Shown: positions 48,626 through 59,884, counted from the first letter of the stretch. The stretch: DNA of 64,000 nt from Onchocerca lupi (GCA_028564675.1 JAOVVO010000003.1:1-64000); one strand, 5' to 3'. Translations and numbers: made by a program. The notes: generated from the sequence alone by a model not told the origin.

Positions 48626-50104
48626 ATTGAACGCACAATTATTTCCTGCAGCTAAAGGTACCTAAAGAACAAAACCTTAGCAAGCGTAAAAATTTATTCA
48701 GCAACAATAATATTGATATTCCTTAATTTGGGGTATCAATATTATGGAGGAAATTTACTTATTCACCAATACTATAAATAACATCTGAATAATTGTGAAA
48801 TTGAACTACAAATTGCTTAAGTGTTAAGCTGATGCTACATTTAGCGTCTCTACTGTGAATCTCTCCAAGAACTTTTTTTCTTTTCTTGTTTGACCTTCTT
48901 GATGAATTTCTCACTATCCTTTTTAGGATCAATCTTTTCCTGAGAATATATAAAGTTAGTGCAATTTGCTTTGTTATAGTAATGTACGCCAAGGTACATG
49001 ATTAACAATACAAGTATACCTGAGCTGATGATAACTACACACTAAGATTCGAAGGATCCTGATAAAACTTTTATATATTATTAACGCCATTTATTACAAG
49101 CAGCTCTAAAGAAGCACCATATTTACAGCAACTACGCTAGTTACCAATGCAATAAATAGTGGTCGATCATTGATTACTAATTCTGCTTTGTTAGTTCTGC
49201 TAATTACTTTTTTATCAATGTTAATGAAACCGTTTTTAGCTTCCTAAGTGTTAAGTGCAAAATTTGAATGAGTACCATTGCTATATTCCAGTCTTACAGA
49301 TTTCATAGTTTTACTTTCCAGCTGATATTTTAATACCCTAAGCAAAATCCCATCCGAACTTTTTCCTTATTGCTGACATTCGTGCTTCTAAATTTTTTTA
49401 TTGTACAAAATATTAGAATAATTGCAAGCAATGAAGCAAACACAATAACTGATATAGTAACATATTTTAGCTATTCATAAAAAACACAGTAAATTTTGCT
49501 TTATCTTTACATATACACTAAAGCTGCGGCTATACTAAATATAGCAACTCTTGTCTAGAAATTATACATCCCTTCTACTGAATAGAATATTTCACTCTTA
49601 AACAGATTCTGTTTGTTTTTTACCTGAGTTGATTAAAAGAGTTGTTTAGTCTGTTTTACTACCTCCAATATCAAAGTTATCTTTCGATGCAAAAAAAGTC
49701 CGAAGTTTTGGATTACCGAACTTGTTATTAAAGCAATCTTCTAATGCTTTATTGCCATCCAAAAGTGAGCTATTATTATTTCTTCAGAAGCTAACCTTTC
49801 CAAGGTATAACATACCCACTATCAGATATTTTGATATTTTTCATCCTCCATTCTTAGAGCTTGATTTATCAAAGAGATTTGCAAATGTAGAATTTCACTT
49901 TCATCACCTTTTTGGAAAACTCTCGTTAGATGCTGATTTAGTTCCTTGTGTTATCTTGCATCTTTACTTACTTGCTTGTAAAAAATTGATACCATTATTG
50001 ATCATTTTTGCATACTACCCTCCGAAATTAATTACACCACTGTGTTAACTACATTATAACTATTAAAATACAATAGATGCTAATTTAAACATAAATATAA
50101 AAAT
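48626..50104 (-). pseudogene. 1.5 kb decayed region containing a broken multi-segment membrane protein gene
   Basis: On the minus strand between about 49700 and 48759 three hydrophobic segments can be read in different frames: SVIVFASLLAIILIFCTIKK, FIALVTSVVAVNMVLL, and VVIISSGILVLLIMYLGVHY. Between them lie polar stretches such as VRLEYSNGTHSNFAL and AELVINDRP. The last open piece ends at 48759 with SDVIYSIGE. Several frameshifts and stops separate the pieces. I cannot name the family. The plus frame at 49722-50048 is treated as a shadow. Confidence 0.45.
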
Positions 50105-50899
50105 TTAGTATAAGAACTGCTTGTTAAAGATCCTTTCATCTAATGAATAATCCTCGTCAAATAGTAGAGTGATCGTGTTTTCATGATCTTTCTGCATTTT
50201 TATCTGTGATATATTATGAAACTCCTTATAATCTGACACTACAAGTACTGGACGATTTTCTACATCATTAACGTCAACTTGCACTATTGTATCATTTGAA
50301 ATTAATGCCCCGTTCCAATGTCTCGGATAGTAACTATTAATAGAGGTTAATGCAAGTAAGTTTGAGTTTAGTGGTAAAATTGGTCCACCGGCAGAGAAAT
50401 TATATGCAGTGCTACCTGTTGGAGTAGACAATATTATTCCATCACCTCTAAATTTCTCTACTTTTAGCTTGCCATTTATAGTAATATTCATTTCTACCAT
50501 TTGGTTTGCTTTTCTAAAGACGTATACTTCATTCACTGCTACACAATGGTAACTATTGCCGCTTATATCTATGGCTTCCATTTTTAGCAAAGTTAATTGA
50601 GCTGAAGTCGCGTACTCTATATGATTAATTAAATCTTCAACGTAACTAAAACACTTATTCATTAAAAACCCGACATTGCCAGTGTTTGTCCCGTACACAT
50701 GCACACTCTTATTTTCTATAACGTAATTATGTAAGGTACGTAACATAAAACCATCACCACCAACAACTATCAGTAAATCAACTTTAAACTTACTTTTTTC
50801 TGTTATATTGACAAAATCAAGCTTCTGTAATAGTTTAGATACTTCCTGTGATTTTGGTGATAGAGAAGCAACATAGCCTATATTTTTGTATCTATGCAT
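50105..50899 (-). CDS. nadK: NAD kinase
   Basis: NadK phosphorylates NAD to NADP. The 264-residue product has LIVVGGDGFML with the GGDG motif at 47-50, YGTNTGNVGFLMN near 69-81, NEVYVFR, and STPTGSTAYNFSAGGPIL near 154-171. Length is slightly under the usual 290 but all motifs are present. It follows rpmE on the same strand, 33 bp away, so the two are probably cotranscribed. Confidence 0.95.
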   Translation of the reverse strand: MHRYKNIGYVASLSPKSQEVSKLLQKLDFVNITEKSKFKVDLLIVVGGDGFMLRTLHNYVIENKSVHVYGTNTGNVGFLMNKCFSYVEDLINHIEYATSAQLTLLKMEAIDISGNSYHCVAVNEVYVFRKANQMVEMNITINGKLKVEKFRGDGIILSTPTGSTAYNFSAGGPILPLNSNLLALTSINSYYPRHWNGALISNDTIVQVDVNDVENRPVLVVSDYKEFHNISQIKMQKDHENTITLLFDEDYSLDERIFNKQFLY

Positions 50900-50932
50900 A
50901 CTTCAGTCAATTCTCTAAAACAAGGGAGAAAA

Positions 50933-51145
50933 TTAAAAAATATCTCCATATTTATCGTTAAACTTAGCTACTTTGCTAGTTTTGCTTGCCGATCCGCTTG
51001 CTAAACTTCTAGTCCATGCAGGGTGGGTTAGAGGATCTCTATCGAGTCTTATCTTATCACCTTCCTTCCCATAAGTGGAACGAGTTTCAAATTCTTGACC
51101 GTCTGTTGTAACTATAGTAACTTTATGATAATCAATTTCTATCAT
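50933..51145 (-). CDS. rpmE: 50S ribosomal protein L31
   Basis: L31 bridges the subunits at the central protuberance. The 70-residue product has DYHKVTIVTTDGQEFETRST, the turn GKEGDKIRLD, and HPAWTRSL followed by SKVAKFNDKYGDIF. It lacks the CXXC zinc-binding pairs, so it is the zinc-free type found in Rickettsiales. Confidence 0.95.
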   Translation of the reverse strand: MIEIDYHKVTIVTTDGQEFETRSTYGKEGDKIRLDRDPLTHPAWTRSLASGSASKTSKVAKFNDKYGDIF

Positions 51146-51272
51146 TGTGCTTACAAGCTTTCAGTTCGTTAACATTCTAGTGAATTTAATTCACTAAGTC
51201 AATTATTATTTTAAAATATTGACAAAAACTAAACAATATAGTCTTCTTGATGAAGAATAAATAATAATTACT

Positions 51273-52262
51273 ATGATTTTTGCCTTCCCCGGTCAGGGCT
51301 CTCAATTTATAGGAATGGGAAAGAGCTTATATAGTCGATTTCCAGTTGCAAGACAGGTATTTAATGAAGTAGATAATATACTGAACAAAAAGTTATCTAG
51401 TTTAATTTTTAATGGCACTATTGAAGAATTAACCATTACAGAAAATGCTCAACCAGCTATAATGGCAGTGTCAATTGCAACATTACGCACTATGGAATAC
51501 GTTCTTGGCAGGTCTCTTTTCTCTGGTCACGATGCTAAATATATTTGTGGACATTCAGTCGGCGAATATACAGCATTATGTGCTGCAGGTGCATTAACTC
51601 TTGAGTCTGCAATCAAGCTGCTGAAAGTCCGTAGCAAAGCAATGCACAATGCTTCATTGAAATGCCAAGGAGGAATGGTTGCACTATTAGGTGCAGAAAT
51701 AAATGAAATAGAAGACATATTGAAATCGGCCAAAATTGACGAAATCTGTGAAATTGCTAATGATAATGGTGGTAGACAGGTAGTAGTGAGTGGCACTACA
51801 GAAGCTCTTGCAATATTACCTAATTTGTTTAGAAACACAAATGTAAAGAAATTAATAAAATTACAAGTTAGTGGGCCTTTTCATTCATCCCTTATGAAAC
51901 CTGCTAATGAAAAATTTTTAAAATTCTTAAAAAACGTCAAAATAACTCGGCCTTTAATTCCCTTTGTATCAAATGTTACAGCTAAAGAAGAGAACAATCC
52001 CAAAGATATAAAAGTTTTACTTGCTAAACAAATAATAAGTAAAGTGAGATGGAAAGAGATGATTTTATACATGTCAAGCCGAGGCATCAACAAATTCATT
52101 GAAATTGGACCCAATAAGGTTTTATCTAATTTAGTGAAAAGGATTGATCAATCTATCAACACAAAAAATATAAATAGTATTGATGATATTAACAATTTTT
52201 TCGATAAGTCATTATTAACAGATGAAAATTTAGAAGTTAGTGTAAGTGAAACCTTATCCTAG
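51273..52262 (+). CDS. fabD: Malonyl-CoA:ACP transacylase FabD
   Basis: FabD loads malonyl groups onto acyl carrier protein for fatty acid synthesis. The 329-residue product has FAFPGQGSQFIGMGK at the start, the nucleophile elbow GHSVGEYTAL with the serine near residue 95, SGPFHSSLM with the catalytic histidine, and GPNKVLSNLVKRI near the end. About 20 acidic residues at the C-terminus extend past the family end. It is convergent with gpmI, 28 bp apart. Confidence 0.95.
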   Translation: MIFAFPGQGSQFIGMGKSLYSRFPVARQVFNEVDNILNKKLSSLIFNGTIEELTITENAQPAIMAVSIATLRTMEYVLGRSLFSGHDAKYICGHSVGEYTALCAAGALTLESAIKLLKVRSKAMHNASLKCQGGMVALLGAEINEIEDILKSAKIDEICEIANDNGGRQVVVSGTTEALAILPNLFRNTNVKKLIKLQVSGPFHSSLMKPANEKFLKFLKNVKITRPLIPFVSNVTAKEENNPKDIKVLLAKQIISKVRWKEMILYMSSRGINKFIEIGPNKVLSNLVKRIDQSINTKNINSIDDINNFFDKSLLTDENLEVSVSETLS

Positions 52263-52290
52263 TTGAAATAACAGAGAATGATGCAAAAAA

Positions 52291-53796
52291 TTATATAATC
52301 AACGAATTTCCTGTCATTTTATCTGCTTTTTTTATCCCAAGTAACTGTAAAACAGTAGGAGCAACATCGGATAATCGACCATCTTTCAGCATTAGGTTGC
52401 TGCAAGAATCAGAGCATACAATAAATGGAACTCTATTTAGGGTATGTGCTGTATGAGGTGTATTGTTCTCTTCATCAAATATGCACTCAACATTACCATG
52501 ATCTGCTGTAATAATAAGCACAGTATTATTTACTTTTTTAACAGCATTGAGCACTCTTGCGAGGCAATTGTCTACGGTTAGCACAGCCTTTTCAGCTGCC
52601 TTCATATTGCCTGTATGTCCTACCATATCAGTATTAGCATAATTTGCAACTATCAGTGCAAATTCTTGGGAATGAATTTTTTCTACAAGTTTTTCTGTAA
52701 GCTCAAAGGCTGACATTTCAGGCTGCGAATCATAAGTTTTAACTTTTGGTGAAGGGATGAGAATTCTTTCTTCACCAGGAAAAGGTTTTTCTTTCCTACA
52801 ATTGAAGAAGAAAGTTACATGAGCATATTTCTCAGTTTCGGCAATACGTAATTGTCGTAATTTATTATCTTCTATTATTTGTCCTAAAGTGTCAGTAAAA
52901 GATATAGTAGGGAAAAGATAAGGAATCTGAAGATCTTCTTTATATTTCATCATACTTAAAATAGGGGAGAATTTTGCTATTTTGCTATAACTCGTTTCAC
53001 CAAGTAAAATACTTGCTAATTGTATCATTCGATCAGCACGAAAGTTAGCCATTAACACTCCATCTTCTAGTTTTATACCTTGATAACCACCTATCACTGT
53101 AGGTTTAATAAACTCATCAGCTATGCCGCTTTGATAGTTATTATCAATCAACGATATCACGTCATTATGACGCGGTGCCTTTGTAAATGCGATAGCCTCA
53201 TAAGCTTTAACTGTCCTTTCCCACCTATTGTCACGGTCCATAGCATAATAACGCCCAGAGATAGTAGCAATTTCTATATCATAGCCTTTTACACTTTCTT
53301 CAAATTCTTGAATGCATTTTTTCCCTGAATTTGGCAGCGTATCTCTGCCATCTAGAAATGCATGTATCATCACTTTGATTCTATATTGCGATATTTTACT
53401 GGCTAAAGCTGCAATGTGTTTTTGATGTGAATGGACACCACCATCTGACATTAACCCCATTATATGACACACACCATTCTTATTTTTTAGGTTATTGATA
53501 AAGTTTTGCAGATTTACATTGCTTTCTATTGTCCCAATTTCTTGATTAATACGCTGTAGGCTTTGTATCTCCATTCTGCCACCGCCAATGTTTATATGGC
53601 CAACTTCTGAGTTGCCTATTTGGCCGTCTGGTAACCCAACGTCAATTCCACAGGCAGATAAACTGCACTTCGGATAATTAGAACCAATATATTGCCAACA
53701 GGGTGGATTAGCATTACTAATAGCATTATGTTTGCTATTCTCTATTCCATTCCCCCAGCCATCCAATATACATAAAACTACTGATTTAAAGCTCAT
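52291..53796 (-). CDS. gpmI: 2,3-bisphosphoglycerate-independent phosphoglycerate mutase
   Basis: GpmI interconverts 3- and 2-phosphoglycerate using manganese and a phosphoserine intermediate. The 501-residue product has LCILDGWGNG with metal ligand Asp12, and the nucleophile in GQIGNSEVGHINIGGGR with serine near residue 63. HAFLDGRDTLP, NFRADRMIQLA, NYANTDMVGHTG, and ITADHGNVE follow. Length is standard. Together with eno in this window it supports a lower glycolytic or gluconeogenic segment. Confidence 0.96.
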   Translation of the reverse strand: MSFKSVVLCILDGWGNGIENSKHNAISNANPPCWQYIGSNYPKCSLSACGIDVGLPDGQIGNSEVGHINIGGGRMEIQSLQRINQEIGTIESNVNLQNFINNLKNKNGVCHIMGLMSDGGVHSHQKHIAALASKISQYRIKVMIHAFLDGRDTLPNSGKKCIQEFEESVKGYDIEIATISGRYYAMDRDNRWERTVKAYEAIAFTKAPRHNDVISLIDNNYQSGIADEFIKPTVIGGYQGIKLEDGVLMANFRADRMIQLASILLGETSYSKIAKFSPILSMMKYKEDLQIPYLFPTISFTDTLGQIIEDNKLRQLRIAETEKYAHVTFFFNCRKEKPFPGEERILIPSPKVKTYDSQPEMSAFELTEKLVEKIHSQEFALIVANYANTDMVGHTGNMKAAEKAVLTVDNCLARVLNAVKKVNNTVLIITADHGNVECIFDEENNTPHTAHTLNRVPFIVCSDSCSNLMLKDGRLSDVAPTVLQLLGIKKADKMTGNSLII

Positions 53797-54301
53797 ACAA
53801 AATTATCACATTAATAACGAAATCCTATAAATATAACGTTCTCTAATAATACTAAAAACGAACTCTCCTAACAACCTCTATATTCATGATATTAAATCTC
53901 CCATATAAAACCGTATAACAATTTTTAGCAGAATTCAAGCATACGCAAACCTTCAGAAACGAAAAACTCGAAAAACTACTTGACAAACTTTCACTATCCC
54001 CCCCTTACCTTAACTCTGGATTGTCTTATTACCTTCAGTCTATACAAATTAAGCAACAAAAGTACTACGGTAGTTTGCTTCTTATGTTTCATTTTTCGTG
54101 TTATATGTACCTCATGTTTTTACAACATTTCCAGGTTGTTTTTACCTATGTAAGCTAGAATCGCTTACAAAGCGTTCAAGACAATAAGAGCATCAGTTTA
54201 TGTGGTGTTTTCGATAGAGATAGTGAACAACTAGTTGCCATGAAACCTCTTTTGCTCTTTCTTCTACTTATTAAATTTCTAAACCTCTATAACTAATCGA
54301 A

Positions 54302-54328
54302 TTAAAAAACAACCGAGTTACGGTTGTT
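54302..54328 (-). terminator. Rho-independent terminator-like hairpin
   Basis: An 8 bp perfect stem (AACAACCG and CGGTTGTT) with a five-base loop lies at 54308-54328. On the minus strand it is followed by a run of T residues. It could end transcription of the decayed minus-strand gene located at 54911-55330, about 580 bp upstream. Confidence 0.5.
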
Positions 54329-54910
54329 AAACGTTTAAAACATAAAAAAACACTAATGTTTTTGAATAGATATTAATTGAAATCTTTTTCTACCTTTTCT
54401 TGCACAGTATAGATTCCTCAATATTTAAGCTAAAGATTAGTTGCCACTCCTTAACTTACAATATAGCAATCGATCCCAATTAATACACAGAAAATTACGT
54501 AAAAGCTTATGAAGTCTCTTATTCTGTAACCTTGATAATTGTTATACATATGAATAGCTGCAAAATTACAAAAATCCAGCAACCATATTTCTTGATAAAC
54601 AGAATCAGGAGTTGTACCCGTACTTTTATTAGGAATAATTCATATATAAGTACACTGACAGAGGTAAGCAACATAATTGCTAAAATTATAATAAAGAATA
54701 TATATTATTATGATTAATAAACTAAATCTTATAGATCATTGAGAAAACTGGATAACCATTACTGTAAAAGCCATAAACGCAAGGCTTCATGACTTCTTCT
54801 CTCCTCATCTTACGAAACATTTATATCGAGAGCCTTATTGATACTAAAAAGGTTTCTTACAGCTGTCAACAAGCATTTTAATGGTAATTAAGTTTTAACA
54901 CTTTTAAACT

Positions 54911-55330
54911 TTAATCAAGTATATATCTTGTACATAAGCTAATTAATCTAACTGCTAAGCTGAAACACAAGGTAAACGCCATTCTTCCCAAAGGTTCAAA
55001 ATTAGATACTTTCTTGTATACAAGTACTGTTATAAGACTTAACATTAAACCAAGAATTACACCTAGTACTTCAATATTACCAAAAGTCCTCTTTTTATTT
55101 TATGAACGTACTCTATTAAAAACGTGACGCTTCCTGCTTCTCCCTTAAGAAATATATCTTAGTAATAACTTAAACATACCGTTAACATTGACATAAGATT
55201 CCAAAATTTTGATATTTTATTATAAAAATAATCAATATAATTGAAAGCAATAAAGCAACCTTTTTTCTATGCTTATCATCCCCTATATAGCCAAATATAG
55301 AAGAAGCTCCTATTAAATCTTATTAGATAA
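54911..55330 (-). pseudogene. Decayed membrane protein gene, C-terminal part readable
   Basis: The minus strand reads KKVALLLSIILIIFIIKY as one membrane segment near 55270. After frameshifts it reads VLGVILGLMLSLITVLVYKK and LGRMAFTLCFSLAVRLISLC, ending ILD with a stop at 54911. Three hydrophobic segments indicate the C-terminal part of a membrane protein. The family is not recognised. Confidence 0.45.
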
Positions 55331-55682
55331 AATTACTGCAAATATTTCGAAGGCTCTCAACCGCTAACTAATTGATTATCTAAATAAAAAACATATTATC
55401 AATTATGCTCACCTGGTGAGCATACCATAATAAAGTGTTATAGGCTAAACTTAAAAAGGTTATTCTCATTATTTACTGCACTAGCTTCCCACAATTTATT
55501 TAATATAATAATAATCTATTTTATTTTATAAATATAAATACTATATTAATAATAGCATCTTGCTAAATTCTAGCATTTTTATATAGTTGACTATATCAAG
55601 TATTTTGATACCATATATTTCACCATACTTAAGTGAGAAAGTTATCTTCACTTTCCTACATAAAAGCTTTCAATAAAGTGCT

Positions 55683-56675
55683 ATGATACACATACCTGTT
55701 TTACTAAAAGAAATGCTATCGCAACTTTCACCACAAAATGGTGGTGTATATGTGGATGCTACATTTGGAGCTGGAGGATATAGTAAAGCAATATTGGAGT
55801 CAGCTGATTGCAAAGTGTACGCAATTGATAGAGATGAAACGGTTATTAAATTTTATAATAGTTTGAATAGTAAGTACCACGGTAAAATAAAATTATTTAT
55901 TGAAAAGTTTAGCAATATTCAAACTATACTAAATAGTAGTAATCTCAAACACTTTACAGAACCTTCCATAATCTCAAAATCCTCTTTTGTTGTTTCAACT
56001 GGGATTCAGAAAAAAAATGTATGGTCAAGCACCGGGATGATACAAAGTAATGCTGTAGATGGAGTTGTATTTGACATAGGAACATCGTCTATGCAACTTA
56101 ATGAAGGAAATAGAGGATTTTCATTTTTACACAACAGTCCGCTTGATATGCGCATGAATATCTCTTCTCACATTAACGCTTCAATATTCGTTAATGCCTT
56201 ACGCGAAGAAGAAATTGCAAACACTATATATAGCTATGGAGGTGAACGTTATTCTCGCAAAATTGCAAGAGCAATAGTAAACGCACGTAAGAAAAAAACT
56301 ATCAACACTACATTTGAGCTTGCAGACATTGTACGTTCCGTGGTATCTCGCGGAAAAAGTAAGATTGACCCTGCAACTAGAACATTTCAAGCAATCAGAA
56401 TATGGGTAAACGATGAGCTTGAAGAACTTGAAAAGGGTATTAAAGCTGCATCCGAAATCTTAAATAAGAATGGCAAGCTGATTGTCATTACTTTTCATTC
56501 CTTGGAAGATCGTATAGTCAAGACCTTTTTTAAAGACTTATGTAAGCCAAAATTCACCAACTGTAGAACGTTTTCTCTTCTGAATAAAAAAGTAATCAAG
56601 GCAAGCGCAGAAGAAATAAGTGCAAATCCACGTGCGCGTTCAGCAAAACTAAGAGCTATACAGAGGCTATTATAA
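55683..56675 (+). CDS. rsmH: 16S rRNA m4C1402 methyltransferase RsmH (MraW)
   Basis: RsmH methylates N4 of cytidine 1402 in 16S rRNA. The 330-residue product has HIPVLLKEML, DATFGAGGYSKAIL (SAM-binding loop, about 25-38), VYAIDRDE and DGVVFDIGTSSMQL. It continues with RGFSFLHNSPLDMRMN, TRTFQAIRIWVNDEL, ITFHSLEDRIVK, and NPRARSAKLRA. It is about 30 residues longer than the family because of an in-frame insert at about 93-121, between the SAM domain strands. All catalytic motifs are intact. The gene stands alone between decayed regions. Confidence 0.95.
   Translation: MIHIPVLLKEMLSQLSPQNGGVYVDATFGAGGYSKAILESADCKVYAIDRDETVIKFYNSLNSKYHGKIKLFIEKFSNIQTILNSSNLKHFTEPSIISKSSFVVSTGIQKKNVWSSTGMIQSNAVDGVVFDIGTSSMQLNEGNRGFSFLHNSPLDMRMNISSHINASIFVNALREEEIANTIYSYGGERYSRKIARAIVNARKKKTINTTFELADIVRSVVSRGKSKIDPATRTFQAIRIWVNDELEELEKGIKAASEILNKNGKLIVITFHSLEDRIVKTFFKDLCKPKFTNCRTFSLLNKKVIKASAEEISANPRARSAKLRAIQRLL
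55962..56049. repeat. In-frame palindromic repeat insert in rsmH
   Basis: The segment adds about 30 codons absent from RsmH homologues, encoding a serine-rich stretch ending STGIQKKNVWSSTGMIQS. Its DNA includes CAACTGGGATTCAG, an A-run, and GGTCAAGCACCGGGATGATA, closely like the dispersed Wolbachia palindromes (CTGGGATCCAG and GTCAAGCACTGGGATGACA types). It keeps the reading frame. Confidence 0.7.
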
Positions 56676-57224
56676 AAACTTTCTATATCACCTCAATAGT
56701 GATATTTTTTCAGTGTTATAAGACTATTTAAAGTAAAACTACACGTCTAATTATTAGACAAGAATCTAACAGAAATAAAATATGAAATTAACTTAACACA
56801 AAGCAATATAAAAGTCTTTATAAGTAAAATGTAATTATTTAGCAACATCCATTAAGAGACATTTAAAAAACAATTCTTTGATATCAATTAGTTAAGTTAA
56901 AAATTTTAATTTTTAAAATCGTAGTGTGTTAGAGCACAATTTTAAAAAAGTGATTGAAGACTCTACAATAAAGCTATAGTTAAATATAGGATTAAGTCTC
57001 CTAGTATATCTTTAGTTTTTCTATACCTTTTTTCTGCATTTAATTATATGCCTAAAATAAAAAGCAACTCCAGAAGTGCTAAGTTTAAAGCTAAATGTAA
57101 GAAACTCCATATTTACCGTATAGCTCTTCCAAATAAAATATTAAAATACTTACAAAATTCTTGTAGTTTTGTTAACAAACATATCTATTGCAGTGTGGAT
57201 ATTTTTTATATTTTACATTAAGGT
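56676..57224. other. 550 bp AT-rich region with nothing recognisable
   Basis: No open frame, RNA gene or clear hairpin is visible after rsmH. The stretch may include the decayed 3' part of the ankyrin gene that follows on the minus strand. Confidence 0.35.
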
Positions 57225-58140
57225 CTGCTCCTTATTTTTATTAACAGCTGAGCTGTATCAAAACAATCCTTTTAAACGGCAAGACGTAGAAGCGTATGAG
57301 CACGTTGCTTATAGATATTTATGTTGATTCTAACTTCCAATAATATTCTTAAAATTCTTATATGAACTTTTTTTAAGCTAGTGGCAAAGGAGTTCTAAGG
57401 AGTTCTATTATATTTAGTTACAGCATTAACATTCACTTTAAGTTTAAATAAGAGCTTAACTACTTTAGTGTCATTGTTATAATTAGCTTTATGTAACCGG
57501 GCAATATACCATCAAAATCTTGATCGTTTGCTTCTATTTCTTTTTTTTTTAAAATACTGCCATTTTCTATTATTAATATTATTAAGCTCAATAGTATATC
57601 CAATAAACCAAAACCACAGTTTCTGTACAGACAAATCTTTTTAAGTTAGTTTTTGCTTACCGTTATTTCACAATAAGTCTCGTTATTTGCACTTTATTAA
57701 TTATCATACCCTGCCAGAAAAGATTAAGGTATTATTTTCTATATCTTTTGCTACCTATATTTTATAACTTTTTCTTTAACATCTCTTTCATTAATTTCTG
57801 CACCTTTTAAGATCAGGAAATTTATCAATTCCTTATCGTCTTGCAACATAGCAAGGCACGGTGGAACAAACCCGTTTTTATTTTTAGAATTAATCACTAA
57901 TTAATCAACAAGAGATTTAGTGTTTTCTTGTACCCATACATAATAGCATAATACAGTCAACTCTCATTTTCACTACCTACAAATTGACATTAAAATCATC
58001 TCTATATGCTTATGCTCTAGCAATGATTTTACTCTAACCATATCACCTTTTTTTATAAAAATGTATGAAAAAAGTAACTTCATTTATACCTTTTGAATTA
58101 ATATCAAATCCACTTTTGACTAATTGATTTATGTCTTCCT
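57225..58140 (-). pseudogene. Ankyrin-repeat protein pseudogene
   Basis: Minus-strand fragments in different frames show the ankyrin repeat pattern. They include NQLVKSGFDINSKGINE near 58110, NSKNKNGFVPPCLAMLQDDK followed by ELINFLILKGAEINERDVK near 57850, and NNDTKVVKLLFKLKVNVNAV near 57480. A last piece near 57290 reads DCFDTAQLLIK. Each shows the alternating helix and loop signature with stops and frameshifts between. Ankyrin proteins are frequent in Wolbachia and are often host-directed; this copy is dead. Both ends are uncertain. Confidence 0.75.
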
Positions 58141-59884
58141 ATGCACCATACCATCTGAATTAAACCACCTTAGTATCAATAATACTCTACTTGGATTAAG
58201 TTTAAGTAGATCAGTGAGAAAAATGTATTATGCTAAAGCATCACACATGATTGTACGAGTATTCTTCATTAAAGAATAGTATCCCTCTAAACTAGAGCTT
58301 ACATGAATATTGCTATAAAATTCAAAAAAATATCATGAAAGTAGCTGATGCCTGTATTTTGTTACAACATTAGACAACTCAAAATCAAAAAAGTAGAGTT
58401 AAAATTATTTTAAATTTAATAATTCTCTAAAATCAATTATGTCAGGAAACAACCGCTATCTATAGCAGAATCGTTGATGCAATTAACATAAATAAGAACT
58501 AGGCGGCATTGAAAATACCTTTTGAGCACTTTAATTCATCTATCTTCCTCTTGCACCTCTTACATCACTAAACAGTCAGTTTTATTTCTAAAATTTGGTT
58601 TAACCATATAATCAATTTGATACCTCGGTACCTATCTTCCTCCGACAAAATAAATCTTTTGCTTATTTTCCATCAATTTCCAAGATATTATAATGTGTGC
58701 TCTTTCTATTGCTACTAAGAGCGCCAAGAAGCTCCCAAACTCAAGTCTGGTGGCTGTATATACCTCCAATGGGAGGTAAATAATCTAATAAAACTAGGTA
58801 CACAGTTAATTTTCTTAGATTTTCTTTTAAATATATTTTAGATAAAGTTTTAAATGATTATCTTTAAGTCTGTACCTCTTCAATTATGAATCAGCACCAG
58901 CCTTTATACTCTAAGTGTAATCTTTGTAATAAAACCAGCAAGCTCAAGTTTATGTAGATACTTAAAAATGTATCCATATCTTGCAATATCTAAAGCAGCA
59001 CAAATTTCTCCCTGTTCTTCAGCCCAAGGTAAAAGAGTTTTGAGCATCTGCTCATAAAAAACTGTTTTCACATAAATAAATCCAAGAATATTTGATAAAA
59101 CTCCTCAACTAAAAACCCATCTCTTGTAAAATAAAAGGTTTTTGATATCTTTCTCATAACTATATTTAAAATTTACTCCTTCTAACCACTTTAGAATTCT
59201 ACCGATTACTATAAATGCCTTAAATTTTCCGTATGCTGAAATATTTTTGATCAAAATTTATTGTAACTAGAAAGTGATAAACAACTCTTCAAGCATTAAA
59301 ATTAATCACTCTTCCCTACGAAATCAGCACTACTAAACATATTCTTTTCAATACAAGATGATGCAGATCTACAAACAACAAAAATTAGTTTATTGTTATT
59401 TCTCAGCTGTATTCGAAAAATACTTCATTTTCCTTGGAAAAGTTAAATCTTTTAAAGAAATCATGAAAAATTTCACCAATAGTATAATAATATTATACCT
59501 AGCAATAGACATTTACAATTGCTCATAGCAAATCACTTGAGTCATGATACCTGTAAAAGATACATTAAACTGTCTAGCAATTTACTTAAAAAATGCATTA
59601 AACTGATGAGATATCATAGTATGCCATTCTAGTTCTGATGCAAACCTATAATGAGTAACACTGTTCAAAAATTTACTAAACTCCTGAAATAAATGACTTC
59701 TTTCTATATTATATCTTCTTCTTTGATCACTACAAAAAATATAGCATTCTTTTCTGCAAGCTTTAACAATTATTTTAATCTAACTTGTCTACTAACAACA
59801 CAAAATACAAAATATAGATCTCTGTTTCATAATACTAAAATATCAATATCATAGCTTTCTTCATAATAAATCCAGCTTTCACTA
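58141..59884 (-). pseudogene. 1.7 kb decayed region, minus-strand remnants
   Basis: A coherent minus-strand fragment near 58950-59060 reads FYEQMLKTLLPWAEEQGEIC and then ALDIARYGYIFKYLHKLELA. Other fragments near 58690 are shorter. Frames shift and stops recur. It may be the 5' continuation of the ankyrin gene or a separate gene; I cannot tell. A small hairpin (TACCTCC and GGAGGTA) lies at 58761-58778. Confidence 0.35.

Larger units (their letters stand above)
53797..55682. other. 1.9 kb region without an intact gene
   Basis: Most of this stretch has stops in all frames. It contains one readable membrane-protein remnant (54911-55330, minus) and a terminator-like hairpin (54302-54328, minus). 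Frames at 54532-54717 and elsewhere lack support. The last 100 bases before 55683 should include the rsmH promoter. Confidence 0.4.

Noticed and set aside
49722..50048. 108-codon plus-strand frame
   Set aside because: Antisense to a region with readable minus-strand remnants; no motif and no start signal.
57391..57412. Tandem AAGGAGTTCT direct repeat
   Set aside because: Two copies of 10 bp only, inside decayed ankyrin sequence; likely a local duplication.
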